DNA of 64,000 nt, from the NCBI RefSeq assembly GCF_041734735.1, contig NC_134901.1, forward strand, positions 18,198,701 to 18,262,700, given 5' to 3'. Both the position numbers and the translations under genes were made by a program. Below are positions 41,522 to 56,223 of this stretch, in pieces (the first letter of the stretch is position 1; each line of letters starts with the position of its first letter). This DNA is from Babylonia areolata. Lineage: Eukaryota; Mollusca; Gastropoda; Neogastropoda; Buccinidae. The notes below the pieces were generated by a model. It worked only from the letters and a program-made list of their open reading frames with translations. It ran no database searches and had not been told where the DNA came from.

Positions 41522-44500
41522 CTGCATAGGACATCATTATCATCATTTTATCATCATTATTATTATCAATATTGCTGATACTTATATAGCACCAAACTGG
41601 CTGGTATTGCAACATTTCTTCACCTGAGCAGGAAATTATTATCATCGATACTCATACTGTATACGCTTATCTGCAGTCAGAGACCAAGTTCGGAGCGCTT
41701 TACAAATATGGAGTCATTTGCACAACAGGCTGCCTACCTGGGCAGTACACTGACAGCTGCCTTTAGGTGCTCATCATTCGTTTACTGTCATTCTGTCAGT
41801 CTTCTGTCATGTGCACCCACAGACATGAATATAACGAGTGGTTTTCACAATGTTGCCAGGGACAACTCTCCTGTTGCTTTGAGTCCTTTTACATGTGCAA
41901 AGCGCACATTAAGCACAGAACTCCAGTTTATCTCTTATGCGAATGACTAGTATCCAGACTACCACTCAAGGTCCAGTGGAGGGGGAGAAAATTCTGGCGA
42001 GTGTGAGGAACATGTGTATGGTGCTGACCTTGTTTGTTCACAATCAAATCAGATACTCATTATATGGATTCATTGTGATTATTGAATTGTGTTCTTTGGT
42101 ATTGTATTTTTTGTATTACTTTTGTCAAAACAGATTTTGCTTTATGAAATCTCGGTTGCTCTACACTGGGAGAACGCATCGGCAGAGTGCAGCACCACCC
42201 ATTTTTTCTTCGTTCTCTTTTTCTATCTACCAGTGTATTTGTTTTACAATCAGAGGATTTTTCTACAGAATTATGTCAGGGAAAACCCTTTTGTTTCTGT
42301 GGGTTCTTTTACATGTGCAAAGTGCATGCTGTATACTGGATCTCAGTTTATCATCCCATCCAAAATGGCACCCAGACCACCATTCTGCATCTAGGACGCC
42401 AACCCATGGACACTCGCTTCCTAATCAAGCACAATACCATATGTCACAGCTCCACCGAGAGTTAAAAACCAACACAGACGACGACACTTACCGCTGATAG
42501 TTTCTGGGGTGGAAGCAGGCAGCTGGGCTGATATTGAAGATGTCTGCAAGTCTGCTGGGCTGCTCTCACTGGGCTGAAGATCCAACAACTGCACATATTA
42601 AAACAATCAAGTCATCAATTGTGAGACTAGGACCAGTCTCTGGAAACAAGACCTTCCATTTCAATGGACTTCATATTTCTTTTCTGGAATAGTGGATCAC
42701 GGATTTCCAGAGATTGTGCTCCAAACAAAATTCATCTGTCATATGAAAACAATATGTAAAACAAAGTATGATCATGCATCATATATATTCTAGAAGAAAG
42801 ACTCCCAAACCAACACACACAAAATGCATACGCACACACATGCACAAAGCCGTTCTTGAAGGAGAATCTTATACTCTTTCAGATAAGTACAGAATAATGG
42901 GTACAACTGCTGAATGGTTAGACTTAGTGCCTTGTGCTGTCATTCTGAGGGTCCTAGCATTTGATGGCTGGTGGGTTTAAGGGTGCAAATCATTTTTTTT
43001 CCCTGTCTCTCAGGTCAACATATGCGCAGACTGGTGCCTTAATTCCATTCATGTCAAAACACATGCACACCATCAAATACACATGTCAGAGATCCTGTAA
43101 TCTATGTCAGTCAAAAGTTATGGAAACAGGAACATACCCAGCATGCACATTTTTGAAAACATAAGCATGGCTGCATAAACAGTGGGCTAAAAATGGTCTT
43201 ATGTGTATATGTAACCTATCATCACTGCTGCAGAAGAAGAAAAACAAAAGCACATGACTATGTTATATTATCAATTCCTTAACCCCACCACTACTGCTGA
43301 CGAGTGCGCTCATCAGTGAAGGGCTGTCGCCTCAATGAGGTAATACTGCACATACAGATCAGGATTCCAGTCACCATTCTGTGGCACTGCATTACTTTTT
43401 GTTCAGCAAAAATCAACGGCACCACTGAAAAGAACTGCAATTTCCAGCCAACAAGGCTTTTTACTCAAATACGATCCTTGTGTCTTATCATGTGTATGCC
43501 TTCTATCTGTGCCCGAATACTAAATTCTGACAGCCATTTGGTGCCACCTGTCACAACAAACTCGATGCACAATAACATCACTGATCACATTAACATGCAC
43601 AATAGCACTGAATCACAACACTTGCATGCTTTAGTCTTACCACAATTCAATTCAACATGGTTCATCATATCGAACTGAAACAACTGCATTTGACACCAAA
43701 ATCAGTAGGCCATGAAAAAATTGAGCGGCATCCGAGTTGGGGATATCTATGGTGCAAAAATGGAGAAATCAGAAAATTTTACTGGTCACCTTCCAATCTT
43801 ATTGAACATGCAAAGCCAGCTGGTGGGACTGAAAGCAGGGCTAGCAGACTGGATTCGGACTGAAGAAGTTCATGAACTAGGGCTTGACAACAGTGTACAT
43901 TCAACTAAAAGCTTCAGAGTTTTTCTATTGTCAACATGCGTTCTACCACTTTACAGAATGAAAATTATGGTACACAAGAAGTGGTGACTGCACTTCAAAG
44001 CAATGCCACAATTCCAGACAGACCCTGGGAATGGAACAAGACAGGCAGAAAACATGTTGCACTTAGTCGTCACACTTACCGAGGCATCGATGTTCACTGG
44101 CAGTGGAGTCTCCGGATCAAACAGCTGAAATACACACAAACAAATACTTGATTAAGTACATCTTTTCGAAACGCACTTTTTCCATCAATCACACTGTCCA
44201 GCAGTATTTTTCATTTTTTTTAAAGTATCCCAAAAAAACGTAAAGGAAAAGAAAAGAAATGATAGGCTTTTGAGCATAATTCAATCAACAGAACAGGCAC
44301 AAATCTGCGAGAACACTGCCATTATCTTTTTATTTTTTGTTGCCTACTACCCAGCCAACAATACAGGTTCATATCATTGCTGAAAAACTGTTAATATTGG
44401 TCCCTCAGAACGACATGGATTGACCTTTAAGACAAAACAAATAACTGGAAAAGAAAATGAGGCAAAAGTACAGTCACATTCCTGTGCATAAACCTAGGAC

Positions 44501-44754
44501 TGTGCCAATTCCTCAATTTTTCAGATTAAAAAAAAAAAAAAAAATCTGACCATAAATATAATTTACATCATACACAAAAATATGTACAGTAGGAGGCATA
44601 CAAAACAAAAATTACCAACCCATACCAAAGAATGCAACACCAAAAGAATGCCCAGACATCAAGTCCAGAAAAAAAAAATCCATGACCTAGGGAAAAAGCA
44701 ACTGAATATTATATATATATATATATATATAGATATAGATAGATAGATAGATAG

Positions 44755-44788
<34 letters not shown>

Positions 44789-45444
44789 AAAAGAAACAAC
44801 GGAAAGGAAAGAGGAAACTTCTAGCACAGAATTTCCAGTTTGTGGGGGAGTGGGAAGGAAGATACTATTTACAGGTACAAGAGATACAGTCAGTGGCGAG
44901 CCACACACAGCTGCAGAGAGACAAGGTGGAAGGGAGGGGAGGTGTGGGTAGAGATGTGGGGGTTGGTGGGGGGGAAGGGGGGGGGGGGATGGAGATTCGG
45001 AAGGGAGACAGGCTGCAGGCTGCGACACAACCCGACGTACCCCCAGGATAAAGTTGGGGTCCAGGTTAAACTGTCCCGAGCTGAGCACCTCCCGCACGTT
45101 GTCCAAGTCACATTGCAGCATCCTCATCTGCTCTGACATGTCCCTGCAACACACACATATGCACGCACACCCAAGTTTATTACCAGCAAACTACTGCTCC
45201 TCCCCCGCCTCTCTCTCCCTTTACTCAGCACAACCATCTGCACTCTATTCGCACATCCTTCAAGAAATATGTATACAGTTGTATTCTGTCAGTGTTGCGC
45301 ATAGCTGAGATACAAGACTTATCATTTCCAGGCTGGGAGAGGGGGGATTGGGGGTGGAGATATGATTCAAACTGAAGGAGCCCCATGGCATCCCCACTAG
45401 GGTGGCGGTGGGGTGGGGTGTGGGTGTATGTGTGCATAGGGCAT

Positions 45445-45494
<50 letters not shown>

Positions 45495-48400
45495 TGATTG
45501 TTCATATCTGCAATTTGTAGTATTATATTTGTGTATATAGATATTCATATGTGTTGTTTTTTCATGTGCAGAGGTATGTTGTTATACACTTTTGTATATA
45601 TGTATTGTTTCATGTAAGGTGCTTAGAGTCCATTGTATGGGGAGTTTGCGCCATAGAAGAACTATCTATCATAATGTTAGTTATCATAAATGCAGTTTGT
45701 GCCATAGAAGTACTATCTAACATCATGTTAATTATCATTAATGCAGTTTGCGCCATAGAAGAAGTATCTATCATCATGTTAGTTATCATGAAAGCAGTTT
45801 GCGTCATATAAATTATAAGTACTATCTATCATCACGTTAATCATCATAAAGGCAGCACTCACTTGGGTGTGCTGACGGACGAGGAGCTGGATGACAAAGG
45901 TTTGTCCTTCACACCCCTCAGGGCGATCTGCTGAGAGGTCATCACCGGCTGTGGCTGCTGCTGATGCTGCTGCCGCTGCCCAGATGTCTGCCCCTGCTGC
46001 TGTGGCTGCAGGGTCACTGTAGTAGGGGCTTTAGTCGGCTGAGCGGGCAGCACGGCCTGTGAGCTGGTCCCCGCGGGTAACAGCACCTCCGTCACAATTG
46101 TTGCGGGATCTGGGGGGGCGACTGTGGTGGTGAGGAGAGGCATGGAGGGGGAAGAGGTCTGGGTGTCTGTCTGAGGCGTGGGAGGCACGATTCCTTCACT
46201 CACCAAGCTGAATGACCCAGAAGTCTGGGGCTGTACAGAGACAGAAAAAAGATTCAGGAATAGTCCAAGGGTTCAACTGTGAAAAATCACCAACAATGCA
46301 TCCAAAAATTCAATGTGGAATGGAATTATGGGAGCTAAAAAGATTCATTAATGTCAATCAACAATCAGAAAATAATGTACCTCGCATCCAAATTCACTGT
46401 GGAATGGGATCATGATAATCTCATGTGTTTTGGATGAAAAAAAGATTAACCGGTTTCTTACTTTTTAAATTAGAAAAAAAATTTTTATAGTGAAATGTAA
46501 TGATATCTACACCAAACCAGCAGCCTATGTTCTTGGAGTGATTTCTTTTTTTCTCTCAGCTAGCAACCTAATAAATGTAGGAAAGGTATTTTTTTTATTC
46601 ATTTATTACAGAAATTATTTCACATTACATAACCCGTTCATTAGGTTCATGTTAAAAATGTGAAAATGAAATGTTTTTCTTAACCATGTAACTTAATATT
46701 CTTCAAGCCTGACATTGTAACTCTAACTGTAAACAGAGTGGTCTAACTGCAGCCTGTGTGTCACAACCCATTACTGTGAATGAAGTCTATGTAAATCCTC
46801 TGATTATAAAATTGTAAAAAAAATTTTAAAAAATTGTTTCCTAATACAACCATTCATACCCCCCCCCCCCCCCCCATTACCCTCCCACCCTGGGTTTTTT
46901 CACTCCCATATGTAACAATATCATTATCATAAGAAAAAATATTTTTAAAATAAAATTCTTAAAAAGAAGCCCAAAAAATATGACAAGGAAATGTGATTGC
47001 TTATGGTATTATCTCTGAACTGAACAGAAATTTAAAAAAACAAAAAATAAAAACAAACAAAACAAAACAACAACAAAAAACAGCACAATAAAACAAAAAA
47101 CAAACAAAACAAAACAAAACAAAAACAAAAAACAACAACCAGTAATGAGAAAAATTTACAAAACAAGAAAGAAAAGAAAAGAAAATTTACCGCTGGCGAT
47201 TCCAAGGGAGGCTCCAGATGATCCAAGAGTTCCTGGATGACCACGCCAGAGGAGGTGCTGGCCACTCCAGCAGACTGGATGCTGGCCGGCTGTCACAGCA
47301 AAAATAAAAGCAAAATGCCTGTCACGTTTTAACTTTATACAGATTATTGACACTGTGGCTTTTAGTCCAGCCCACCGCACAGGGCCATGTCAGGACTGCT
47401 GAACTAAGCAATTCAACTGTGTTAAGCACAATACTGTCACATCAGAAAAAAAAAAAATGAAAGAAACAAAACACAAACTAAAAAAAAGTTTTTAACTTAT
47501 AAAGTTATTTTCTCAACCATTAAGATCCTAAAGGCAAAAAGACTACTGTGCACAGACATCAGACCTTCTGCTTAATTATCATCCTCAGATTATATGCAAA
47601 TAATAAAAAATAAAAATAGGATCACACAGGCAATTTACACTGCAGAAAGAAGAGGTAGTGCCCATCTCTAAGTTTACAATATCACTACTCAAGAGCAAAG
47701 CAAAACAGTATATACATCATAGACTATGGAAAAAAGAGAGAGAAAAAAAAATCAAGGCTTGCTGGTAAAAAACAAAAGGGAAAGGACTGGTATGGCAGAA
47801 AAAGCAGACAATAGTGAAAGAAGAAAAAAGCAAACAGAAAGCAAGCAATAGAAAAGAGGAAATTTCTGACTGGCATTACCCATAAAAATATCTTAAAAAT
47901 CATTCACAGAGTTAGAAAACAAAACCAGAACACATCATGCTTCAACGGTTACCGTACATGACATATGTTCTTTATTATAAAAAAAAAATTTATATATCAT
48001 TTTTTTTAAGGGTCAGGGAAGTTAACACCATACACATAGGATTTACTTATGTTTTCAGTTTCTTTTACTGTCTGTATCTTAACGCAGCAATCTCAGAAGT
48101 TGAGAGGGTGGGGTGTGGCAATACAGCTCATACTGTAGGGACAGCCTGTGAGGACTTACGGACTGGACAGTGTAGTCATGGTCCCCAGCCTCGTTCAGCA
48201 CGATGTTGGCTTTCTTGGCGGGCGGGGCCTCTGAAGGGTTCGATGGCTCTGGGGCGGCGTTGATCATCAGTGGCCTCTTGCGGGAGATACCTGGCATCCC
48301 TCTGCCATGCTTGTTGACCAAGGATAGGAGGAAGTGCATGATCTGTGGGAACAGAACAACAGTGGTGGGATAACCCATCGTGATGGGAAGATTCATGTGA

Positions 48401-48641
48401 TAAGGTAATGAATTCAGCATTATGAAATGCTCTGCAATTACAAGGCGGGTGTGTGTGTGTTGTGTGTGTGTGTTGTGTGTGTGTGTGTGTGTTGTGCTGT
48501 GTTGTGTTGTGTGGTGTGGTGTGGTGTGGTGGTGTGGTGTGGTGTGGTGTGTGTGTGTGTGTGCATGCGTGCGTGCGTGCGTGCGTACATTGTGTGCATG
48601 TGTGTGTGTGGTTTGGTGTGGTGTGGTTGTGGTTGTTGTAC

Positions 48642-48677
<36 letters not shown>

Positions 48678-51600
48678 GTGAGTGCTCACACACACTCATG
48701 CATGAATGTGTGTGTGCGTGTGTATGTGTTGCATTCTGGTCATCTATCCCTCATTAATATACCACTGATAACCTGCCTCCAGAGTCATTTGTCGGGCTAT
48801 TTATATAAACCATATCACTAATTCAACACACTATTTAACACTTTTTCCGCAAGAGTGCCTGCTAGCACCCACTAAAAATTCGGCCACAAACCGCGGAGTG
48901 CCTGTTAGCGCCTATGAAAGTATGCTTACAATGGGTGCAGCCATTATTGTTTACATAAATGAGATTCTAGTGAGAGTAACTGCCTTATTTTCACCACTTA
49001 CAGCTGAACATTCAGAACTTTTTGGGGTCCGATTTGGTTAAGTTTTGCCAAAGTTTTGAATTTTCAAAGTTGCAAGATGAGTTTGATGACTGCCAAGAGC
49101 TTTAGGGCAATCTCAACGACGATTCTGAAGATAATTTTGAACAGTTTTAATGATTTCTGCATGAGAATCGTGTAAAAATTAATCATACTGAGTGACCTAG
49201 ATATCAACTGACCTAGTTTTGCCGATAATGAGAGTATTTGGTACTTGAGTGTGAATCAATCGCCGGATCTCCAAAATCGTGAACTAAACACTCAACCTCC
49301 GAAATCGATACTGTCAGTGAGTCAGTCGTTGATTTCACTGATATTTACTGGCATTCTGCACGATTTTCCTGACTGTGCTAGTTCAATGGATTATATTTCT
49401 GATTTGGTTAAGTTTTGCCAAAGTTTGAAGTTTCAAAGTTGCAAAATGAGTTTGATGATTGCCGAGAGTTTAAGAGTAATCTGAACGATAATTTTGAAGA
49501 TAATTTTTAACCATTTTAATGATTTCTGTGTGAGAATCTTGTAAAAGTTGATCTACAGCGTGACCTAGATATCAACTGAGTTTCACCGATAATGACAGTG
49601 AAGTCGGTACTTGAGTGTGTATCGATCACCAGACCTCTGAAATCATTAACTGATCGCCGGACCTCCAAAATCGATACTGTCAGTGAGTCAGTCATTGGTT
49701 TGACTTACATCTATTGGTGTTCTGCATGATCTTCCTGATTGTGCTAGTTCAGTGGATTATATTCCTCTTTTATATTATGGAAAAATCACACGAGGTAGGT
49801 TTGTTGTTTGTTTGTTTGTTGTTTTTCTCCCTACCATCAAGAGAAAATACATCATCCCTCAAAATGAAAAGAACATAAAAATCAGCATGCTCATTGTTGC
49901 AATTCAAGTTGAGGAAGAAAAAAAAATAGGAAGATATGTCAGAAGACACTGCAGACCAGACAAACTTATTCTAAAAAGAACTGCAATTGAAAAACCAAAT
50001 TTTTTTCCTAGTTGACCATCAAATTTGACGCTTTTATTTTTTGTGTGTGTGTAAGTACAAAGCAACATGAGCCTGGAAACAAAATTTTCTTTGCAACTCT
50101 AGAATGCAGGAACAAATAACTATTTGCAACAAAAGAAGGACATTATTTTTTCAATCAATTTCCAAAATTCCTGTTAACGCAAATCACAAGAGTTATTCCC
50201 CTTGGCAAGGGATTTCATGAGTGATTAGTGCCAGGCGACTTGGGGGTATGAGGGTTAATGGAATGCTGTTGACAGTACCTTACTGAAGTTACCATTTAAC
50301 ACACTGTTGAAAACAACATATTCAACACACCAATTTGTACACCTTTGCAGACAATATCTTATTCAAAACACTATTTTACGCACACACATGGTTCTCTTTG
50401 AAAGTTACACATGGTTTTCAGCACTTTGTGCATCCTTGCAGTCAGTTACACAGACCTCCATGTCTTCTGCAGGAGTATCTTTGACATCAGTTGTACTTTT
50501 GTCTGTATCCCTGCCTGTGTCCACTGCTGGCTGCTGCTTTGGCAGCTTCATCATCAATTGAAGGAACTGTATTGAAAGATTTCTGCAGGCAAGTTTACTT
50601 GCTCAAACATTTACTCACACTTTTTTTTCTTTTTAAAGGCAGCATCTGCTTCGTCCACAATTGCTAATGACATCCAGCGCCTGCAAACCAGAGCTGATAC
50701 AAGTACACGCTGACCAGAGGCACCAAATTAATCTGAATATTGTTAAAAAAAATAATAAAGCATGCAGTCTTATGCATGGCATATTTGCTGTGAAAAATCC
50801 TCAAGTCCACTAAAACTGCACCACAGCAGTGTAAATATTTGCTCAATGCTTGCCAACACATGGCAAACCTGCATGTGAAATACTTGTTAATAAATCTGTC
50901 TGAAAGTGAAAAGATTCACACCTGCTTGCTCATTCATTGCATATTTTCAAGCATTAGTGGACACAAGTACCTATAGTATTTACTTTATCATTAGAATAAT
51001 TATGCAGGTACTTACTTTCTGGCTCTAACACGGGGTTCATACAGGTTTTTATTCGCACATTTTTTTAAACACCAAAGGCCAAAACTTTAAACATCAGGAA
51101 CCCGGGATGAAATACAGGCCCTTTAAGTGCTGGCATTTTGGCCACAAATATTCTTTTTTGGGATTAATCAAGCTTTTAGAAATAATTATTCAAAATTCAA
51201 ATTCAGGTGAAACATCTAATAGCCGTGCTTTAATCATTGGCAGAAACAAAGTATTTTGGGGGTTATCAATAAAAGAGAGGCAAAAATCATTGTAAAAATT
51301 CAAACTTGGGTAACTTTAAAAAAAAGAAGACTTTTAGGGACATAAAAAAAAGATTTTTTTTTCCATTTCATATAAACTCTTTAGAGACTTGAAAGAACAC
51401 TATGCAGATATATGAGTGTACTAGCACAGACTATGCTAGCGCTACTGTACTTGACGTATAATCAACCTTGGGCAATCCGTCCATGTCATAAGAAACAAAC
51501 ATTATTTTCAAATTAAATCTCACGACTGTATTTGTCAATGAAACCACAACACCTCAACTGTTTATTTCATAATTCACAACAGAACTATGCCTCAAATGTC

Positions 51601-54600
51601 TTGATTGAATGAGTCACGAATCAAACATAAAGGAGATTTGTTGCAAACCACTCAAAGGTCTCTGGTGGAGGTCGGACTAAATAAAAATTCAGGTCCATGT
51701 ATGGGACTCAAACCCGTGAACACTTGCGGATGCTCTACCTCTGGCCCACTGCTGCACTGTTCTCACCTTGCTGATGATCTGCTGCTGTTGCTGGTACTTC
51801 TTGGTCAGCTTGATGACTTCCCGCCACAGGATCTGGTTCTCCCTGTCACACCAAACTTCATTGCACACATTTGGTTTTAATGCATACCCTTTACACACTA
51901 TGATTACTGAAAGCTGGCATGTGACCACTGACAAGAAGGGACAGTCCTGAGAAGGGTCCTCTTGTGGGTGTAAGGTATGGTGCGTGTGCAAGCATATGTG
52001 TGCATGTGAGTGAAAGTCTATGTGTGTGAGCATGTCCTTCATAACATGATTTTCATGTTCGCCTAAGCATTATGTAATTGACAGCTGTTTTTCTTTTATT
52101 GTTTGATGAATTTGGAAAATGTGCTTCTTCAGCTGCATATGTGCATTCATATTTGCATGTGTGAATGCACTGGACTTTTTTCATCAACAGTAAGCTGTTT
52201 TAATTTTTTATGTCATGTCTATATTTAACTGGATTATATTAAAAAATATTCCCCCCAAAACAGAGTATGGCTGCCTACATGGCGGGGCAAAAACAGTCTA
52301 CATGCAGAAGCTCACACGTGCACATACGAGTGAACATGGGAGCTGCAGCCCCCGAACAAAGAAGAAGTACTTAAAAAAAACATATCTATATGTTTCAATA
52401 AATGAAATAAAATAACTGGAGGAGGATTAAGCAGAGGCTCAAGGATGATTCTTAAAATTCAAGAACATGCCCTCTCCTGGTATATCTAAAACCATCACAT
52501 TTTGAAGACAAATTCCCGACACAGAACATATCAATCTAATGAATTTAATGTTCCCCATGAACTTAACAACATGACATTTCATGGTGGCTGTTTTTTTTTT
52601 ATTATCTTTTTTTTTTTTTTTAACTTCTTGAATGCTGAACCTCTATGAAATAAGATCAGTGTGGCAAGAATTTGATAGGCAGTTACTGCTTTCTGTGTAC
52701 GAATCAATGGGTGTCACTTCTTCTTCTTCTGCGTTCGTGGGCTTCAACTCCCACGTTCACTCGTATATACGCGAGTGGGCTTTTTATGTGTATGACCGTT
52801 TTTACCCCGCCATGTAGGCAGCCATACTCCGCTTTCGGGGGTATGCATGCTGGGTATGTTCTTGTTTCCATAACCCACCGAACACTGACATGGATTACAG
52901 GATCTTTAACATGTGTATTTGATCTTATGCTTGCATATACACACGAAGGGGGTTCAGGCACTGACAGGTCTGCACATATGTTGACCTGGGAGATCGTAAA
53001 AATCTCCACCCTTTACCCACCAGGCGCCGTCACCGTGATTCGAACCTGGGACCCTCAGATCGAAAGTCCAACGCTTTAACCATTCGGCTATGGCGCCCGT
53101 CAATGGGTGTCACTGATTTTTTGCTGAACGAAGAAATGCAATCAGAGGAGGAAGTCCAAACAAACAAAGCTGTAACTGACATCCTGATCTCTAAGCTCAG
53201 TCTTCTCTCAGTGAGGCCAACAGCCCTTCACTGATGAGCATATCTGTCAGCAGCAGTCAAGAGGGTTACAAGACAATGTGCTTTTCCTGGAGGTGAGAGG
53301 TTTTGTGACTAAGGGCGGGCACCACACCTACCTTTTGAGGTCCTCCATGGTGGTGTTGAAGGAGTCCTGCTTGTTCTTTATCTGGGACACTTCACTCAAC
53401 ACTTTGGCCAAGCTATCCCGGTCCAGGCTCACTGGCCTCTGCTCCGTCCTCGCCTGGCCTGTCTGCAAACCAGAATATGCCTGTGGCCAAACATGCAAAA
53501 AACAATAACAATAAAACATTACTGAAAAGAAAGTAACTGTAACATTGTACAATTCATGTTGCCATTCAGAGACTGGCCCAAAACAAGAGTGGTGGCATTC
53601 AGAGACTGGCCCAGAACAGACAAGAGTGGCCGTTCTTCAATGCTGCCCCATGCCAAGTGGCATAACACTAACAGGCAGTAAGTAAATAAGGACGATTCAT
53701 ATCTGTCAGAACTTTCAAGTGTAAACATGAAAAAAAAGCAAGTCCAATAAGGAAAAGAAGTAAATGAAAATTCCAAAATGAAGGTTTCAAGTTAAAAAAT
53801 TGGGCTGTTTCTACACCCACTTCCAACAAATCCCTATCCCCTGACAATGTACTCTGTAGCACTTAATCATTTATCATTATCAGGATAACCGGAATCACTT
53901 CAGTTAGCAACATTACTTTCGTTTTCTATCAAGTTTTCAAAGTTGCTATTGTTGATGTGAGGAAAATCAAACACAATTCCAGCCACCTCTTCTGTACTGT
54001 ATGTCCTGGCAGCCATGCTGACACCTTCAACAACTATTTGCATTAAAAAAAAACCCATAAAAAAACAAACAAATAAACAAGCCCAAATTTGCTGAGACAT
54101 CACTTTGAACACTCATAAAGACAGTCACCATTTGCATAGAAGTAAACATACTGGCATGACCATCTGGACCGTTGATAATGCAGCAACTCCTATTGTCCTT
54201 AAGCAAGGATATATAACCTTGCTCAGAAGGCTTAATTCCATGGATTTTATTGTTTTTAGACCAGAAATTATAGTCAACTATCTTACCTTTCGTTTGATGC
54301 GATCAAGCAGTTCCTCATGGCCACGCACAAAAAACTGATGCTGAAATTCCACATCATCTCGCTCCACTTTCAAGCCACCTTGCTCCATGTTTGGCACTTT
54401 GCGGAAACCATCTGCAACATCACATAAGTCATAAATTCATTCTGTGAACCCTCCTCACATACTCCCTCATTTCGAAAAGTGATCAGAAATGCAAAAAAGA
54501 CTGCTTGATTTTCATCTGTTTAAACTTTAATCAATTATATATTATACTGCCACACTTTAATCAATTATATATATCATACTGCCACAGTTCATCAGAATGA

Positions 54601-55855
54601 CTCATAACATATATGCATCATCCTCATTTAGTCATGAGTAATTTACTGTTCGTTTTCTTTTTACTACATGTACTGGACTAGGAAAAAAAGTCAGTAATAA
54701 TATGATAATATCTATTTATAATAATAAGACAAGACAGATACAAGATATAACATAAGTTGTCCATAAAACATGGAAACGTGTCTTTCAGCTGCACATAAGG
54801 CATAAAACATCTACAACATTTACACGCATTTATTACAAATATGCATCATAGTTAGTAGCAAGACAAGACATACCAAGCTGAACTCACCCCATTCCTTTTC
54901 CTATCTCCCTTCCAGCACCCAACAAACTAGCCCTCTGCTCTAGAGAAACTAAGGGACAGAAAGAGGGAGGAGAGGAGTGGAAGGTGCTTTCTGGAAAGAG
55001 GTAGGCTTTAACTTGAAAGAGCTGAGTGAAGAGATTTGATGAAGTGAAAATGGGAGGTTTCAAGTTTAAGTTAGTTTGTTAGGTCCAGAGACAGAGTGGT
55101 GGCAGATTCAGAGACTGCAAGTCAATGAATCTGGGGGTATCGTGGCTTTAAATTACTGTCTTCATTATCAACTGTTATCATTACTTTTGTTATATCTTGT
55201 AGTTGTACAGTTCAGAATGTTATGCAATTTTTTTTAAATTCCATAATCTGTGTACTGTCCGGAAATCTATGTCATAATATCTGGCTACAAGTACAATGAA
55301 TGAATTAAAAATTTAAAGCATGACGGACCTGTCTCTGCATCTTCCAACCCAATCTGAAAAATTTATACAACAGCAGAGCTAATAGTAATACTGGAAACAC
55401 ACATACACACTAACAAAGCACAAATTACAGCATGCAAAGCAGCAGAAAAATTGTTGGATTGATGTCTTATATATAGATAGATCAAATCTATATTCTAATC
55501 AAACGTTGATATGATGAATCTAAAAACATAGCCTTTAATTTACTTATCTAAAAAAATTTTTTTTTTTTTTTTTAAATTGCTTTACACTCTATCCACAAAC
55601 AATATTCTGAGGATTTTCTATTCAAATTTCAACTCAAAAACATATAACTCCAAGAACAACTTACACATGTTCAGCTGGCGAATAAAACTTGAAATGTTGT
55701 TGTGCTTGAAGTAGTAAGGCAGCACTTCGGCGGCAAATCGCGACTGGTCATAAATGTGGAAACTTGTTCCTTCCTGGAAATCACCATGCCAACAGTCACT
55801 TCAACATGCTTACAAGTATTTGTCGTAATCTAGCCATCACCTCTCCTGATGTCAA

Positions 55856-55925
<70 letters not shown>

Positions 55926-56178
55926 AAGTCTGTGTGTTTCTCTGTGTGTGTGTGTGAGTGTGTGTGTGTGTGTGTGTTTGTGTGAGTATGTGATTGTGAG
56001 AATGTGTGTATGGGGGGGCAGGAGGGGGGGTGAACTCAAGTCAAAATAACTTAATGATCTTAACTGAGGGTAAAAGGGTTAGCTTATACAACAACAACAA
56101 AAACCCATTAAAGAAAAGAAGGTGAAAAAAGGCATAACAATTAACATCAAAACCAACAATCAAAAGCCATACACAAAA

Positions 56179-56223
<45 letters not shown>

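Larger units (their letters stand above)
52624..53265 (+). mobile_element. TTAA-type MITE carrying a SINE, in HSF1 intron 4
   Basis: Left end TTAA at 52620-52623, then CTTCTTGAATGCTGAACCTC; right end CAGCAGTCAAGAGGGTTAC at 53250-53269. Both arms match the intact MITE at 62803-63055. The arms are separated by the SINE at 52719-53100 and its duplication. Confidence 0.75.

Noticed and set aside
45551-45811. Open frame with repeated [14 protein letters not shown] units
   Set aside because: A translation of the 51-bp minisatellite, whose period is a multiple of three.
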